Shown here: one piece after another, positions 35,962-43,902 of the stretch
Layout of the letters: every line of letters begins with the position of its first letter
Position numbering within the stretch: position 1 is the stretch's first letter
Assembly: GCF_003385895.1 (NCBI RefSeq)
Contig: NZ_QRDQ01000008.1
Coordinates: 492,354 to 556,353 of the forward strand
Source of the DNA: Flavobacterium cutihirudinis
GTDB taxonomy: Bacteria; Bacteroidota; Bacteroidia; Flavobacteriales; Flavobacteriaceae
DNA length: 64,000 nucleotides
Direction of reading: 5' to 3'
Program-made: the position numbers and the translations under genes
Notes under the pieces: generated by a model
Databases searched by the model: none
What the model was told of the DNA's origin: nothing
The model's input: the letters and a program-made list of their open reading frames with translations, nothing else

Positions 35962-36942
35962 ATGAGTACAGCATTATTAATCCTTTTAGTATTTGGATTC
36001 TTCATTTTTATGTCTTCATTTTTTACCGTGAAACAACAATCGTCTGTTGTAATCGAAAGATTTGGTAAATTTTTAAGCGTTCGAAACTCAGGTCTACAAC
36101 TTAAAATTCCGATTGTAGACAGAATCGCAGGTCGAGTAAATCTTAAAATTCAACAGTTAGATGTTATTATCGAAACAAAAACCAAAGACAACGTTTTCAT
36201 TAAAATGAAAGTTTCAGTTCAGTTTAAAGTAATCCAGGAAAAAGTATATGAAGCTTTTTATAAACTAGAATATCCACACGATCAGATTACTTCATATGTA
36301 TTTGATGTTGTTCGTGCCGAAGTTCCTAAACTAAAACTGGATGATGTTTTCGAAAGAAAAGATGATATTGCAGTTGCTGTAAAACGTGAATTGAATGAAG
36401 CAATGTCAACTTACGGATATGATATCATCAATACTTTGGTTACTGATATTGACCCAGATATTCAGGTAAAAAATGCAATGAACAGAATCAACGCTGCTGA
36501 TAGAGAAAAAACAGCTGCTGAATTTGAAGCTGAAAGTTCAAGAATCAGAATTGTTGCAAAAGCAAAAGCCGAAGCTGAAAGTAAACGTTTGCAAGGTCAA
36601 GGTATTGCAGACCAACGTCGCGAAATTGCAAGAGGTCTTGTTGAAAGTGTTGAAGTTTTAAATAATGTTGGAATCAATTCACAAGAAGCTTCTGCCCTAA
36701 TTGTTGTTACTCAGCATTATGATACTTTACAAGCTATTGGCGCTGATGCAAATTCGAATTTAATCTTATTGCCAAATTCTCCGCAAGCCGGAAGTGATAT
36801 GTTAAACAATATGGTAGCTTCATTTACAGCATCAAATCAAGTTGGTGAAATGATGAAAAAGAACAACAAAAAAGTTGAAAAACCAAAACCTACTCCACCA
36901 CAAACTGGATATGAAGATGATATTCAACCGGAAACTAAATAA
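35962..36942 (+). CDS. SPFH/band 7 domain membrane protein
   Basis: 326 residues. One N-terminal membrane helix (about 3-22), then the SPFH domain (SSVVIERFGKFLSV, GLQLKIPIVDRIAGRVNLK, about 25-190), then a Glu/Ala coiled coil (AADREKTAAEFEAESSRIRIVAKAKAEAESKRLQGQGIADQ). The C-terminus is hydrophilic and Pro/Lys-rich. Stomatin/QmcA-type proteins form ring-shaped membrane microdomains and often regulate membrane proteases. No NfeD partner gene is adjacent. Terminator follows at 36954. Confidence 0.9.
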   Translation: MSTALLILLVFGFFIFMSSFFTVKQQSSVVIERFGKFLSVRNSGLQLKIPIVDRIAGRVNLKIQQLDVIIETKTKDNVFIKMKVSVQFKVIQEKVYEAFYKLEYPHDQITSYVFDVVRAEVPKLKLDDVFERKDDIAVAVKRELNEAMSTYGYDIINTLVTDIDPDIQVKNAMNRINAADREKTAAEFEAESSRIRIVAKAKAEAESKRLQGQGIADQRREIARGLVESVEVLNNVGINSQEASALIVVTQHYDTLQAIGADANSNLILLPNSPQAGSDMLNNMVASFTASNQVGEMMKKNNKKVEKPKPTPPQTGYEDDIQPETK

Positions 36943-36953
36943 TCTATAAAATA

Positions 36954-36981
36954 AAAAAGAGGCTTAATTGCCTCTTTTTTT
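36954..36981. terminator. terminator between SPFH gene and the convergent 84-aa gene
   Basis: Stem AAAAAGAGGC / GCCTCTTTTT with a 6-base loop, usable in both directions. It overlaps the last codons of the 84-aa gene (RGN, stop at 36964). Confidence 0.83.
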
Positions 36982-37218
36982 ATTGATAAACCAACCAATT
37001 ACGTACGGTAAAACTGATTGCAAAATTTTTACATATGAATTTGAAAAGTATTCTGTGTAAGACGAAACAAAACCATTTACAATTTTTTGTGGTGTTATGC
37101 TCTCTTTGGTTTTTTGAAAACTTAAAACTAATTTCTGATAATTAATCTGTTTTTCTAATTTCAAAATTTCCAAATCTCTATCAAGTTCAGCATATGATGA
37201 GTATTTTTTCTTTTCCAT
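36964..37218 (-). CDS. small protein downstream of a holin-like gene
   Basis: 84 residues. The N-terminus is hydrophilic (SSYAELDRDLEILKLEKQINYQKL). The C-terminal part has a short hydrophobic segment (ILQSVLPYVIGWFI) that could touch the membrane. It lies 6 bp after the holin-like gene, and this pair with a YtxH gene is a common flavobacterial stress-related cluster. Family of unknown function. Confidence 0.65.
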   Translation of the reverse strand: MEKKKYSSYAELDRDLEILKLEKQINYQKLVLSFQKTKESITPQKIVNGFVSSYTEYFSNSYVKILQSVLPYVIGWFINKKRGN

Positions 37219-37224
37219 AACTAC

Positions 37225-37575
37225 TTAATCATTAAAAAAGATTTCTGAAAATTTCTCCAAAATTGGTCCTTCAACAAACTTGTCTTTCACAAAGAAAAGT
37301 AAAATAGTAAAAACCAAATAGATCCCTCCTACTGTCAAAAATCCTAGCGCATTACTTTCGAACAAACTGCCAAAAGCATAAGCTGCAGCAAAAGATCCAA
37401 AAAGTAAAACCATACTAAAACACAATAAAATCAAAGTAAACTTTAAAATTAAAGTAGTTGATTTCATTGCTACTTTAAAACCCCAAAGTTTATAATAAGC
37501 CAAATGACTTTCAATATAATCTTTAGCCTGATCCTGAATGTTTTCGGTATTTTCTTTTAATTCTTCAAAAGCCAT
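37225..37575 (-). CDS. phage holin-like (Hol_X / DUF1469-type) membrane protein
   Basis: 116 residues with two membrane helices (about 42-66 and 76-97) after an amphipathic N-terminal stretch (LKENTENIQDQAKDYIESH). The layout is that of the putative actinobacterial holin-X family, which in Bacteroidota is chromosomal and not linked to phage. Probably an inner-membrane stress protein. Partners: the YtxH gene upstream and the 84-aa gene downstream. Confidence 0.75.
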   Translation of the reverse strand: MAFEELKENTENIQDQAKDYIESHLAYYKLWGFKVAMKSTTLILKFTLILLCFSMVLLFGSFAAAYAFGSLFESNALGFLTVGGIYLVFTILLFFVKDKFVEGPILEKFSEIFFND

Positions 37576-37592
37576 AATTCTTATTTTAAATA

Positions 37593-37638
37593 AAAAAACA
37601 CATTACTCTAGTAAATATAATCAAGTAATGTGTTTTTT
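37593..37638 (-). terminator. terminator between YtxH and holin-like genes
   Basis: Perfect 15-bp arms AAAAAACACATTACT / AGTAATGTGTTTTTT. On the minus strand a U-run follows the stem, so the YtxH transcript should mostly end here, with the holin-like gene read at a lower level or from its own start. Confidence 0.75.
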
Positions 37639-37647
37639 GAATACTAT

Positions 37648-37974
37648 TTATTTTTGAAGTTTAGCGTTCTGTGCTTTCAAATCAGCCAATTTAGATTCTA
37701 AAAAAGTGATTACCTCCTCTGTCTTGTAACTCATATTCGAAAGCAATTCTTCGTAAGTTCCATCAAGATTCTTTTTGGCATGGGTAAATTTTTCACGAAG
37801 CACTTCAGAACTTGCAGAAAGCGAATCCTTTAAATTATGTGTCGCATCATCTATACCTTCTTTCAATTTTGCACGAGTTTTTGATCCTTTGTCTGGAGCA
37901 AATAAAATTCCGATTGCTGCACCGGCAGCAGCAGCAGCCAAAATAGCAGCCGCAGTATTTAAGTTCTTTGACAT
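37648..37974 (-). CDS. YtxH domain protein
   Basis: 108 residues. The Ala/Gly-rich helix AAAILAAAAAGAAIGILFAPDKGSKTRAKLKEG (residues about 9-40) with the FAPDKG turn is the YtxH hallmark. The remainder is a coiled coil (EVITFLESKLADLKAQNAKL). YtxH proteins are linked with general stress responses in Firmicutes; in Bacteroidota the function is open. Confidence 0.85.
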   Translation of the reverse strand: MSKNLNTAAAILAAAAAGAAIGILFAPDKGSKTRAKLKEGIDDATHNLKDSLSASSEVLREKFTHAKKNLDGTYEELLSNMSYKTEEVITFLESKLADLKAQNAKLQK

Positions 37975-38065
37975 AATATTTAAATTTAAATGATTAATTA
38001 AAGGTAACCTTTTTTAAAATATAAACTATTGAATAAACGCTATTTACAAAAATTTAACAATACAA

Positions 38066-38545
38066 TTAATACACATAAGCAACTGCTTCATATTTTCCAT
38101 CTGCTTTTTGAACAATACTTACAAAAGGATAACCATTTGAAGCCGATTTACTTTTAATTCTCATTGCAGTCTGGTTTTCGTTAGCAATTGGCGGTTCACC
38201 TTTTGTCCTTGTCGAAACTCCTGAAAAATTAGCAACTTGTTTTAAACCTATTGTCTTTTCCTGAGGCAAAACTGTTACCATTTTATAATCGTCTTTTGAA
38301 TCAACCATTATTTTATCAGAAATTTTTTGAGTTTGATTCGTTTGCTTATTTGTAATTTGTGAAACAGCGTATTTACTGATTTTAATTTCTTCCGAACTTC
38401 CGTTTAACGAGTAATAAATTAAACCATTTTCGTTTTTAATAAAATTGACATCAAGCTGTTCCCCATTGTGTTTTGTAATTTGATGTGTTTGTGAAATTGC
38501 AACATTTGCAAATAATAGTGCTAGCGTAAAATATAATACTTTCAT
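38066..38545 (-). CDS. exported protein of unknown function
   Basis: 159 residues with a signal peptide (LYFTLALLFANVAIS). The mature part is beta-rich (HQITKHNGEQLDVNFIKNENGLIYYSLNGSSEEIKISKYAV), a pattern common in small periplasmic proteins of Bacteroidota. No motif with a known activity. Monocistronic, with a long AT-rich gap upstream. Confidence 0.65.
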   Translation of the reverse strand: MKVLYFTLALLFANVAISQTHQITKHNGEQLDVNFIKNENGLIYYSLNGSSEEIKISKYAVSQITNKQTNQTQKISDKIMVDSKDDYKMVTVLPQEKTIGLKQVANFSGVSTRTKGEPPIANENQTAMRIKSKSASNGYPFVSIVQKADGKYEAVAYVY

Positions 38546-39393
38546 GATAATTTGATTTTTAAATTAAAAATTAAAAACTGCCAGATTGAAATATAAAAAA
38601 ACAATAAAGCCTAAATCAATATTATGGAATCACATCATTATGAAACTAATTTGAAAAATACCTTTTACGCGAAATATTATCAAAATTAAATCACAATAAA
38701 AATTAGAACATAAAATTGTCTTCTCAAGAATTCAATTCTGAAATATCAAAAAATTAAAAAATCGTCTTTTTTAAAATTAATGGCCTTCAACTTAGAATCT
38801 AATCGGAAATACTAATTTTTCTAAAAAATCAACTCTGACTTTTGGTAATGACATAAAAGTACCAACTTTATAAACAATTCTATGTTAACAACCCGTTAAA
38901 CTGACAAAAACAACAGTAAAAAGTTAAATAAAGACCCTAAATAAACAATAATTTAAAAAATGAGTTACATATCGAAGTAATAAAAAAATGAGCTTAAAAT
39001 AGATTTATGAAGGTCATTTTTACAATAAATTATCTATTAAATTTACTTTTTAAATAGATTAAATTTATTATTAATAAAAACTTATTAATTATAAAAAATA
39101 ATAAATAAAATTTATATTTTAAAATTCAAGAACTTTTAGAAGATAAAATTTCGTCCAAGTATAAAAGTGAATTTAAAAATTGAGGTTATAAACAATTCAC
39201 TGTTAATAAGCCTTTACGAGTGCTAAATTGAAGTCTAAAATTAAAATAAAGCCTTTATTTTAATTATTTTATAAAAGATGAATTCTGTATCGGAAGAAAT
39301 AAAAAATCAGCTTAAAATCAATTTATGAAGGTTATTTTTAATCTAAAATATTTATAAAAATTATAATTTCAATAGAAGAAATAAATAATAAAA
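38546..39393. other. 850-bp AT-rich gap with a decayed direct repeat
   Basis: No ORF or RNA gene was found. A segment at about 38880-39023 resembles 39198-39341 over some 140 bases with a few gaps; the best part is AGCTTAAAAT..ATTTATGAAGG (38991-39013 and 39309-39331). The duplicated unit does not match any gene in the window. Confidence 0.5.
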
Positions 39394-39416
39394 AAAGCGC
39401 TTATAAAAAGCGCTTT
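39394..39416 (-). terminator. glnS terminator
   Basis: Stem AAAGCGC / GCGCTTT; on the minus strand it is followed by seven U residues. It lies 20 bp beyond the glnS stop. Confidence 0.82.
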
Positions 39417-39435
39417 CCATAGATTCTAATTATTT

Positions 39436-41553
39436 TTATTTTTTTACCATTTCAGATAAAATTTCAATTTCTCTTTCCGATGCATTTTTTGGAGGATTTG
39501 AATATAATTTCAAAACTTCATCATCAAACTGGTTTTTGAAACTTTCACTTTCAAGATCTCTCAAATTTAAAAGTGTTTTTGATCGAACATAAGTAGATTC
39601 ACTTTTTAAAGACATTGAATATAATTTCTTAATATCTTCTTCTTCAAAATCTGTCGATTTCCAGTTTGAATATTTTAAAATAAACTGAGAAAACAACAAC
39701 GAAGCTTTATTATTGTTGATATTCTTCTTTAAAGCATTTTGTAAAAGAGAAAAAGTAGAAATATTTTTTATGTTCTCCCCTATTGCGCTTTCAATTGCAA
39801 TACGTTCTGGTTTAGTCTCAATTTTAAAATATTTGTTGATATCTTTCAAAGAATTATTAATGCTGTTTTCTTCTTTTTTACCTTTTTCTTCCCAAGCATC
39901 TTTCAATCCAACTGTTTTGTTAAATACTAATTTTGAAGCAGTTGAGTCTTTATCAACAGTAAAATAACCCAAACGTTGAAACTGAAATTTATCTTCATTT
40001 TGAGCTGTTGCTAAACTTGGTTCAACAAATCCAGTCACAATTTCTAATGAATTTGGATTCACAAAATCTAAGAAATTTTTCTCTTTATAACTGTCCGGAG
40101 CTTCATCTGTAAACAAACGATCGTACAAACGAACTTCTGCTTCTAATGCATGCTGAATTGAAACCCAATGCAATGTTCCAGATACTTTTCTTTGGCTTGC
40201 TTCTGTCCCACTTCCGCTTAAAGAATCAGTGTCATATGTTACATGAATTTCAGTAATATTTCCGTTTTCATCTTTTATAACAGATTCACCTTTAATGATA
40301 TAAGCATTTTTAAGACGAACTTCTTTTCCTAAAGTCAAGCGGAAAAATTTAGCTGGAGCTTCTTCTAAAAAGTCTTCTCTTTCAATATATAATTCACGAG
40401 AAAAAGGTACTTTTCTGAAACCAGCATTTTCATCTTCTTGATTGTTTTCAGCTTCTAACCATTCTTCTTTTCCTTCTGGATAATTTGTAATTACCAATTT
40501 TACAGGATCTAAAACAGCCATTACACGAGGTGCAATTTTGTTTAAATCTTCACGAATACAGAATTCTAAAACTGATACATTAATTAAATTATCACGTTTT
40601 GCGATACCAATTGTGTTAGCAAAATTACGTAATGAAGCAGCTGTATAACCACGTCTTCTTAATCCGGAAATTGTTGACATTCTTGGATCATCCCAACCGT
40701 TAACATGCTTTTCTTTAACTAGTTGCTGTAATTTTCTTTTACTAACAACAGTGTGTGATAAATTACGTCTAGCAAATTCTCTTTGCTTTGGACGCAGTTT
40801 ATTATCATCAAAAATCTGATCTAAAAACCAATCGTATAACTCGCGGTGAGGCAAGAATTCTAGTGTACAAAATGAGTGAGAAATTTGTTCTAAATAATCA
40901 CTTTGTCCGTGCGCCCAATCGTACATTGGATAAATTTTCCAAGCATCTCCAGTTCTATGGTGATGTTTGTGTAAAATTCTGTACATGATAGGATCACGCA
41001 TTAACATGTTTGTTGATTTCATGTCAATTTTTGCACGAAGAATATGTGTACCAGCCTCAAATTCACCGTTTTTCATTCTTTCGAATAAATCTAAGTTTTC
41101 TTCAACAGAACGATTTCTGTATGGACTGTCAGTTCCTGGAGTCGTTGGAGTTCCTTTTTGGATTGCCATTTCTTCAGAAGATTGACTGTCAACATATGCC
41201 TTATCTTTTTTAATTAATAAAACAGCCCAATCGTATAATTGTTGAAAATAATCTGATGCATAACATTCTTCAGCCCAAGTATATCCTAACCATTCCACAT
41301 CTTTTTTAATAGCATCAACAAATTCCTGCTCTTCTTTTTCAGGGTTTGTATCATCAAAACGTAAATTCACAGGAGATTGATAATCAATTCCTAAACCAAA
41401 ATTTAACGCAATAGAACTCGCGTGCCCAATGTGTAAATAACCATTAGGTTCTGGTGGAAAACGAAAGCGAAGTTTAGTATTTGAAAGACCTGATTTTACG
41501 TCTTCCTCTATGATTTGTTCAATAAAATTGAGTGATTTCTCTTCTGATGCCAT
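39436..41553 (-). CDS. glnS: glutamine--tRNA ligase with C-terminal extension
   Basis: 705 residues; typical bacterial GlnRS has about 550-560. The catalytic core is standard: PPEPNGYLHIGHASS (HIGH, about 32-46), DDTNPEKEEQEFVDAI, and VVSKRKLQQLV (KMSKS type, about 270). The anticodon-binding barrels end near residue 560. The extra 145 residues (from about ENSINNSLKDI) form short helical units (SINNSLKDINKYF, LLQNALKKNINNNKASLLFSQFI, YVRSKTLLNLRDLES) reminiscent of helical-repeat or tail domains that aid tRNA binding. It charges tRNA-Gln. A -7 element (41573-41580) precedes it. Confidence 0.94.
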   Translation of the reverse strand: MASEEKSLNFIEQIIEEDVKSGLSNTKLRFRFPPEPNGYLHIGHASSIALNFGLGIDYQSPVNLRFDDTNPEKEEQEFVDAIKKDVEWLGYTWAEECYASDYFQQLYDWAVLLIKKDKAYVDSQSSEEMAIQKGTPTTPGTDSPYRNRSVEENLDLFERMKNGEFEAGTHILRAKIDMKSTNMLMRDPIMYRILHKHHHRTGDAWKIYPMYDWAHGQSDYLEQISHSFCTLEFLPHRELYDWFLDQIFDDNKLRPKQREFARRNLSHTVVSKRKLQQLVKEKHVNGWDDPRMSTISGLRRRGYTAASLRNFANTIGIAKRDNLINVSVLEFCIREDLNKIAPRVMAVLDPVKLVITNYPEGKEEWLEAENNQEDENAGFRKVPFSRELYIEREDFLEEAPAKFFRLTLGKEVRLKNAYIIKGESVIKDENGNITEIHVTYDTDSLSGSGTEASQRKVSGTLHWVSIQHALEAEVRLYDRLFTDEAPDSYKEKNFLDFVNPNSLEIVTGFVEPSLATAQNEDKFQFQRLGYFTVDKDSTASKLVFNKTVGLKDAWEEKGKKEENSINNSLKDINKYFKIETKPERIAIESAIGENIKNISTFSLLQNALKKNINNNKASLLFSQFILKYSNWKSTDFEEEDIKKLYSMSLKSESTYVRSKTLLNLRDLESESFKNQFDDEVLKLYSNPPKNASEREIEILSEMVKK

Positions 41554-41572
41554 TATTTTATAGTAATTTTAG

Positions 41573-41580
41573 CAAAGATA
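41573..41580 (-). promoter_or_regulatory. glnS -7 promoter element
   Basis: TATCTTTG on the minus strand (CAAAGATA on plus), 19 bases before the glnS start. No TTG was found at -33. Confidence 0.45.
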
Positions 41581-41660
41581 AAAAAAAGGTTTCAGGTTTC
41601 AGGTTTAAAGTTATTTAAGTGGCGCAAAACCTGAAACTTTAAACGTGAAACAATATAAAA

Positions 41661-42020
41661 ATGGGAGTTATAAAACTAAAAAATATCCGTACTTTTTCGT
41701 ACCACGGATGTTTAATTGAAGAAGGAAAAATAGGATCTGACTACACTGTTGATCTAAAAATTAAAGCAAATTTACAGAAATCTGCACAAACAGATCATCT
41801 TTTAGATACGGTTGATTATGTTCATTTGAACAAAATTGTGACAGAAGAAATGGCAATTCGTTCCCATTTATTGGAACATGTGGCCAAAAGAATCAATATT
41901 CGCGTATTGGCAGAGATAGAAATGATAGAAAAAACAACAGTTTGGGTTTCAAAAGTAAATCCACCTATTGGTGGTGACGTTGAAACAGTTACCATAAAAA
42001 TGACGGAAATTAGAAAGTAA
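41661..42020 (+). CDS. folB: dihydroneopterin aldolase
   Basis: 119 residues, normal length. KNIRTFSYHGCLIEEGKIGSDYTVDLKI (first 35 residues) and the LDTVDYVHL, LLEHVAKRI and VSKVNPPIGGDVETVTI blocks are the FolB tunnel-fold signature. It converts dihydroneopterin to hydroxymethyl-dihydropterin and glycolaldehyde in folate synthesis. It diverges from glnS and stands alone before tRNA-Cys. Confidence 0.92.
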   Translation: MGVIKLKNIRTFSYHGCLIEEGKIGSDYTVDLKIKANLQKSAQTDHLLDTVDYVHLNKIVTEEMAIRSHLLEHVAKRINIRVLAEIEMIEKTTVWVSKVNPPIGGDVETVTIKMTEIRK

Positions 42021-42068
42021 TTCTTTCACTAAAAAATCTAAAATTTTAAAATAGTTCATTCGAAACTT

Positions 42069-42097
42069 TTGAAATTTAAAGATTTTAGTTACTTTTG
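42069..42097 (+). promoter_or_regulatory. tRNA-Cys promoter
   Basis: TTG (42069-42071), 18 bases, TACTTTTG (42090-42097), 17 bases before the tRNA 5' end. A textbook flavobacterial promoter. Confidence 0.7.
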
Positions 42098-42114
42098 CCA
42101 ACCGTTCAAGTAAT

Positions 42115-42185
42115 GGCGTCGTGGCCGAGCGGCTAGGCTGGGCTCTGCAAAAGCTCCTACTCCGGTTCGAATCCGGACGATGCCT
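42115..42185 (+). tRNA. tRNA-Cys (GCA)
   Basis: A full cloverleaf can be drawn: acceptor GGCGTCG / CGATGCC with one G-U pair, D arm GCC / GGC, anticodon stem GGGCT / AGCTC with loop CTGCAAA (anticodon GCA), T arm TCCGG-TTCGAAT-CCGGA. The discriminator base is U at 42185, the identity base of tRNA-Cys. CCA is not encoded. A terminator follows at once. Confidence 0.96.
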
Positions 42186-42186
42186 C

Positions 42187-42218
42187 AAAACCTTCAAAGC
42201 AATTTGAAGGTTTTTTTT
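42187..42218 (+). terminator. tRNA-Cys terminator
   Basis: Stem AAAACCTTCAAA / TTTGAAGGTTTT and eight T residues. Confidence 0.86.
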
Positions 42219-42256
42219 ATGTTTAATTTTTAGAAAAAATTAATTAAAATATATAC

Positions 42257-42273
42257 TCGAATCCGGACGATGC
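42257..42273 (+). repeat. partial duplicate of the tRNA-Cys 3' end
   Basis: TCGAATCCGGACGATGC repeats bases 42167-42183 of the tRNA exactly (T-arm and acceptor strand), 90 bp downstream. It is followed by its own A/T-rich hairpin (42276-42308, AAAAAAGAGA / TCTCTTTTTT). Such copies arise when an element integrates at a tRNA 3' end or through tandem duplication and loss of a tRNA gene. Confidence 0.75.
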
Positions 42274-42275
42274 TT

Positions 42276-42309
42276 AAAAAAGAGATACAGAAATGTGTCT
42301 CTTTTTTTA
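42276..42309 (+). terminator. second terminator after the tRNA fragment
   Basis: Stem AAAAAAGAGA(T)ACA / TGT(G)TCTCTTTTTT with a 4-base loop. Confidence 0.65.
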
Positions 42310-42318
42310 TCCCTAAAC

Positions 42319-42434
42319 TTTCCACAATCTTGTCATTTCGACGTAAGGAGAAATCTCCACGAGAAACTCTACAAAGATTTGACAATTGTAACGAAGTTAC
42401 TTGCGAAGATTTCTCCTTACGTCGAAATGACAAA
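42319..42434. mobile_element. MITE-like inverted repeat, copy 1
   Basis: Perfect 26-bp arms (42331-42356 and 42407-42432; TGTCATTTCGACGTAAGGAG...) enclose about 50 bp. A second element at 50.3 kb has the same end (CCACAATCTTGTCATTTCGA) and the same plan but a different inner arm. No coding capacity. Confidence 0.7.
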
Positions 42435-42471
42435 CTAGACTTAAAAAACTTCCATACCAACACTTATAAAC

Positions 42472-42495
42472 AAAAAAACCTCTGAAATTCAGAGG
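42472..42495 (-). terminator. terminator of the rnr-DUF2807-LysE unit
   Basis: Stem CCTCTGAA / TTCAGAGG; on the minus strand followed by seven U residues. It lies 32 bp past the stop at 42527. Confidence 0.82.
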
Positions 42496-42526
42496 CTTAA
42501 TTTTATATTTTTGAGTTGTTAACAAA

Positions 42527-43207
42527 CTACTTATCAATCTTTTCAAATGCGTTTTTAACCATTTCTTTTTCTTTCGGAAACCAACCTTGAATTACCAAAG
42601 CGAATCCAAAAACCATTAAAACGATACTAATTCCTTTTTTGATTTTCAAAATATTAGTTGGTGTCATTTTTGATTTTAACTGTTTTGCTAATAAAATTTT
42701 ACCACAATCAATTAATAAATAGGTGATAATTACTGAAGTAAAAAATGTCATCATTCTTGACGTTTGCATATCTAATTTTGGTCCTACAGAAATAATTACA
42801 GCAAGCCAAAAACCCAGAACACCAATGTTGATAACATTAAGTAAAAAGCCTTTTACAAACAAACTTCCATAATTTCTTTTTAAAATATCGCGATCAATTT
42901 CTTCATCATTGATTTTTTCTTCTTTTTTTAATTTAACAAAAGAAATTACACCGTATGCAAGCATTATTATACCTCCAAAAATAAAAAGTGCCGGATCATC
43001 TTTTAAACTGGAAATCAACCTATAACTTCCTAAATATGCAATAGCAATAAAAAAAATATCACCTAATACAACTCCAAAATCAAAAGCTATAGCAGCTCTA
43101 AATCCTTTAGTAATACTAGTTTCTATTAAAACAAAAAATACCGGACCTACCATAAAGCTCAGAACAAGTCCCCATGGCAGCCCAGCCAGAATATCATTTA
43201 TCATCAA
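42527..43207 (-). CDS. LysE family transporter
   Basis: 226 residues with six predicted membrane helices. The N-terminus ILAGLPWGLVLSFMVGPVFFVLIETSITKGFRAAIAFDFGVVLGD is the LysE/RhtB signature (GPV and the FG-x-GD region). These proteins export amino acids or related small molecules; the substrate cannot be told. It is the last gene of a minus-strand unit rnr, DUF2807, LysE, with 3 bp between it and the gene before. Confidence 0.85.
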   Translation of the reverse strand: MMINDILAGLPWGLVLSFMVGPVFFVLIETSITKGFRAAIAFDFGVVLGDIFFIAIAYLGSYRLISSLKDDPALFIFGGIIMLAYGVISFVKLKKEEKINDEEIDRDILKRNYGSLFVKGFLLNVINIGVLGFWLAVIISVGPKLDMQTSRMMTFFTSVIITYLLIDCGKILLAKQLKSKMTPTNILKIKKGISIVLMVFGFALVIQGWFPKEKEMVKNAFEKIDK

Positions 43208-43210
43208 AAA

Positions 43211-43879
43211 TTATTTTACTTCTTCAATTTTCCCTCCAAAAACAGTCTTTTGGTTTATTTGTTTAGGTTTTCCGTAAATGTAAATAGAGCCTCCTGCGCT
43301 TACTTTTGCATCAACAAGAGTTGAGGCATTCACATCAGCTTTTCCGCCCGCAGAAACGCTTACAGTCGTTTGAGACGTTTCTAATTTACTTGCTAACAAA
43401 TAACCGCCAGCTCCTAAACTTGCAACCTGATTTTCTGCTTTTCCTGTCAAAGTAATCGATCCTCCTGAAACAGAGCTTACTTTTAGCTTATCAACATTTA
43501 AATCAACATTGATAATTCCGCCTTCCTGAGCACTTACTTTAAACGAGGTTGCTTTAATAGCTTCTGAACTTTTTACCTCTGCTCCTTCATTTACGTCAAT
43601 AAGTTCTATATGCTTGTAATATAATGTAATATCCAAATCATTCCCAGATAGAAGTTTTGGAAACGGCATTCTTAATTTCAATATTCCGTTTTTATTAACA
43701 GCTTCTACTTCAGATTCTCTTGCTCCTTTTATAATAATTTTATTTTCAGATGACTGAACTAATTTTACACTTAACTTATCAAATACTTTTACGGTATCAA
43801 AATCACCTAACTCTTTAGTAACCTGAGCAAAAGACATTTGAACAAATAAAATTACTGCTCCAACAATTAGCTTTTTCAT
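43211..43879 (-). CDS. head GIN domain / DUF2807 exported protein
   Basis: 222 residues with a signal peptide (LIVGAVILFVQMSFAQ). The mature part is a repetitive parallel beta structure typical of DUF2807 (DLDITLYYKHIELIDVNEGAEVKS, ISVSAGGKADVNAS, DAKVSAGGSIYIYGKP). These periplasmic or outer-membrane proteins are common in Bacteroidota; proposed roles in adhesion or envelope sensing are unproved. It sits 23 bp after rnr. Confidence 0.82.
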   Translation of the reverse strand: MKKLIVGAVILFVQMSFAQVTKELGDFDTVKVFDKLSVKLVQSSENKIIIKGARESEVEAVNKNGILKLRMPFPKLLSGNDLDITLYYKHIELIDVNEGAEVKSSEAIKATSFKVSAQEGGIINVDLNVDKLKVSSVSGGSITLTGKAENQVASLGAGGYLLASKLETSQTTVSVSAGGKADVNASTLVDAKVSAGGSIYIYGKPKQINQKTVFGGKIEEVK

Positions 43880-43902
43880 ACTTTTATTTTTTTTATTAAT
43901 AT

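Noticed and set aside
37225..37575. Holin-like gene as sign of a prophage
   Set aside because: No phage structural, integrase or lysis genes nearby; it sits in the usual YtxH cluster.
41587..41640. GGTTTCAGGTTTCAGG / CCTGAAAC repeat upstream of folB as a regulatory operator
   Set aside because: The same wording is common in flavobacterial intergenic DNA (also near 29920), so it is more likely a dispersed repeat.
41641..41653. AAACGTGAAAC upstream of folB as another parS site
   Set aside because: Only one half-site matches; the core CACGTG is broken.
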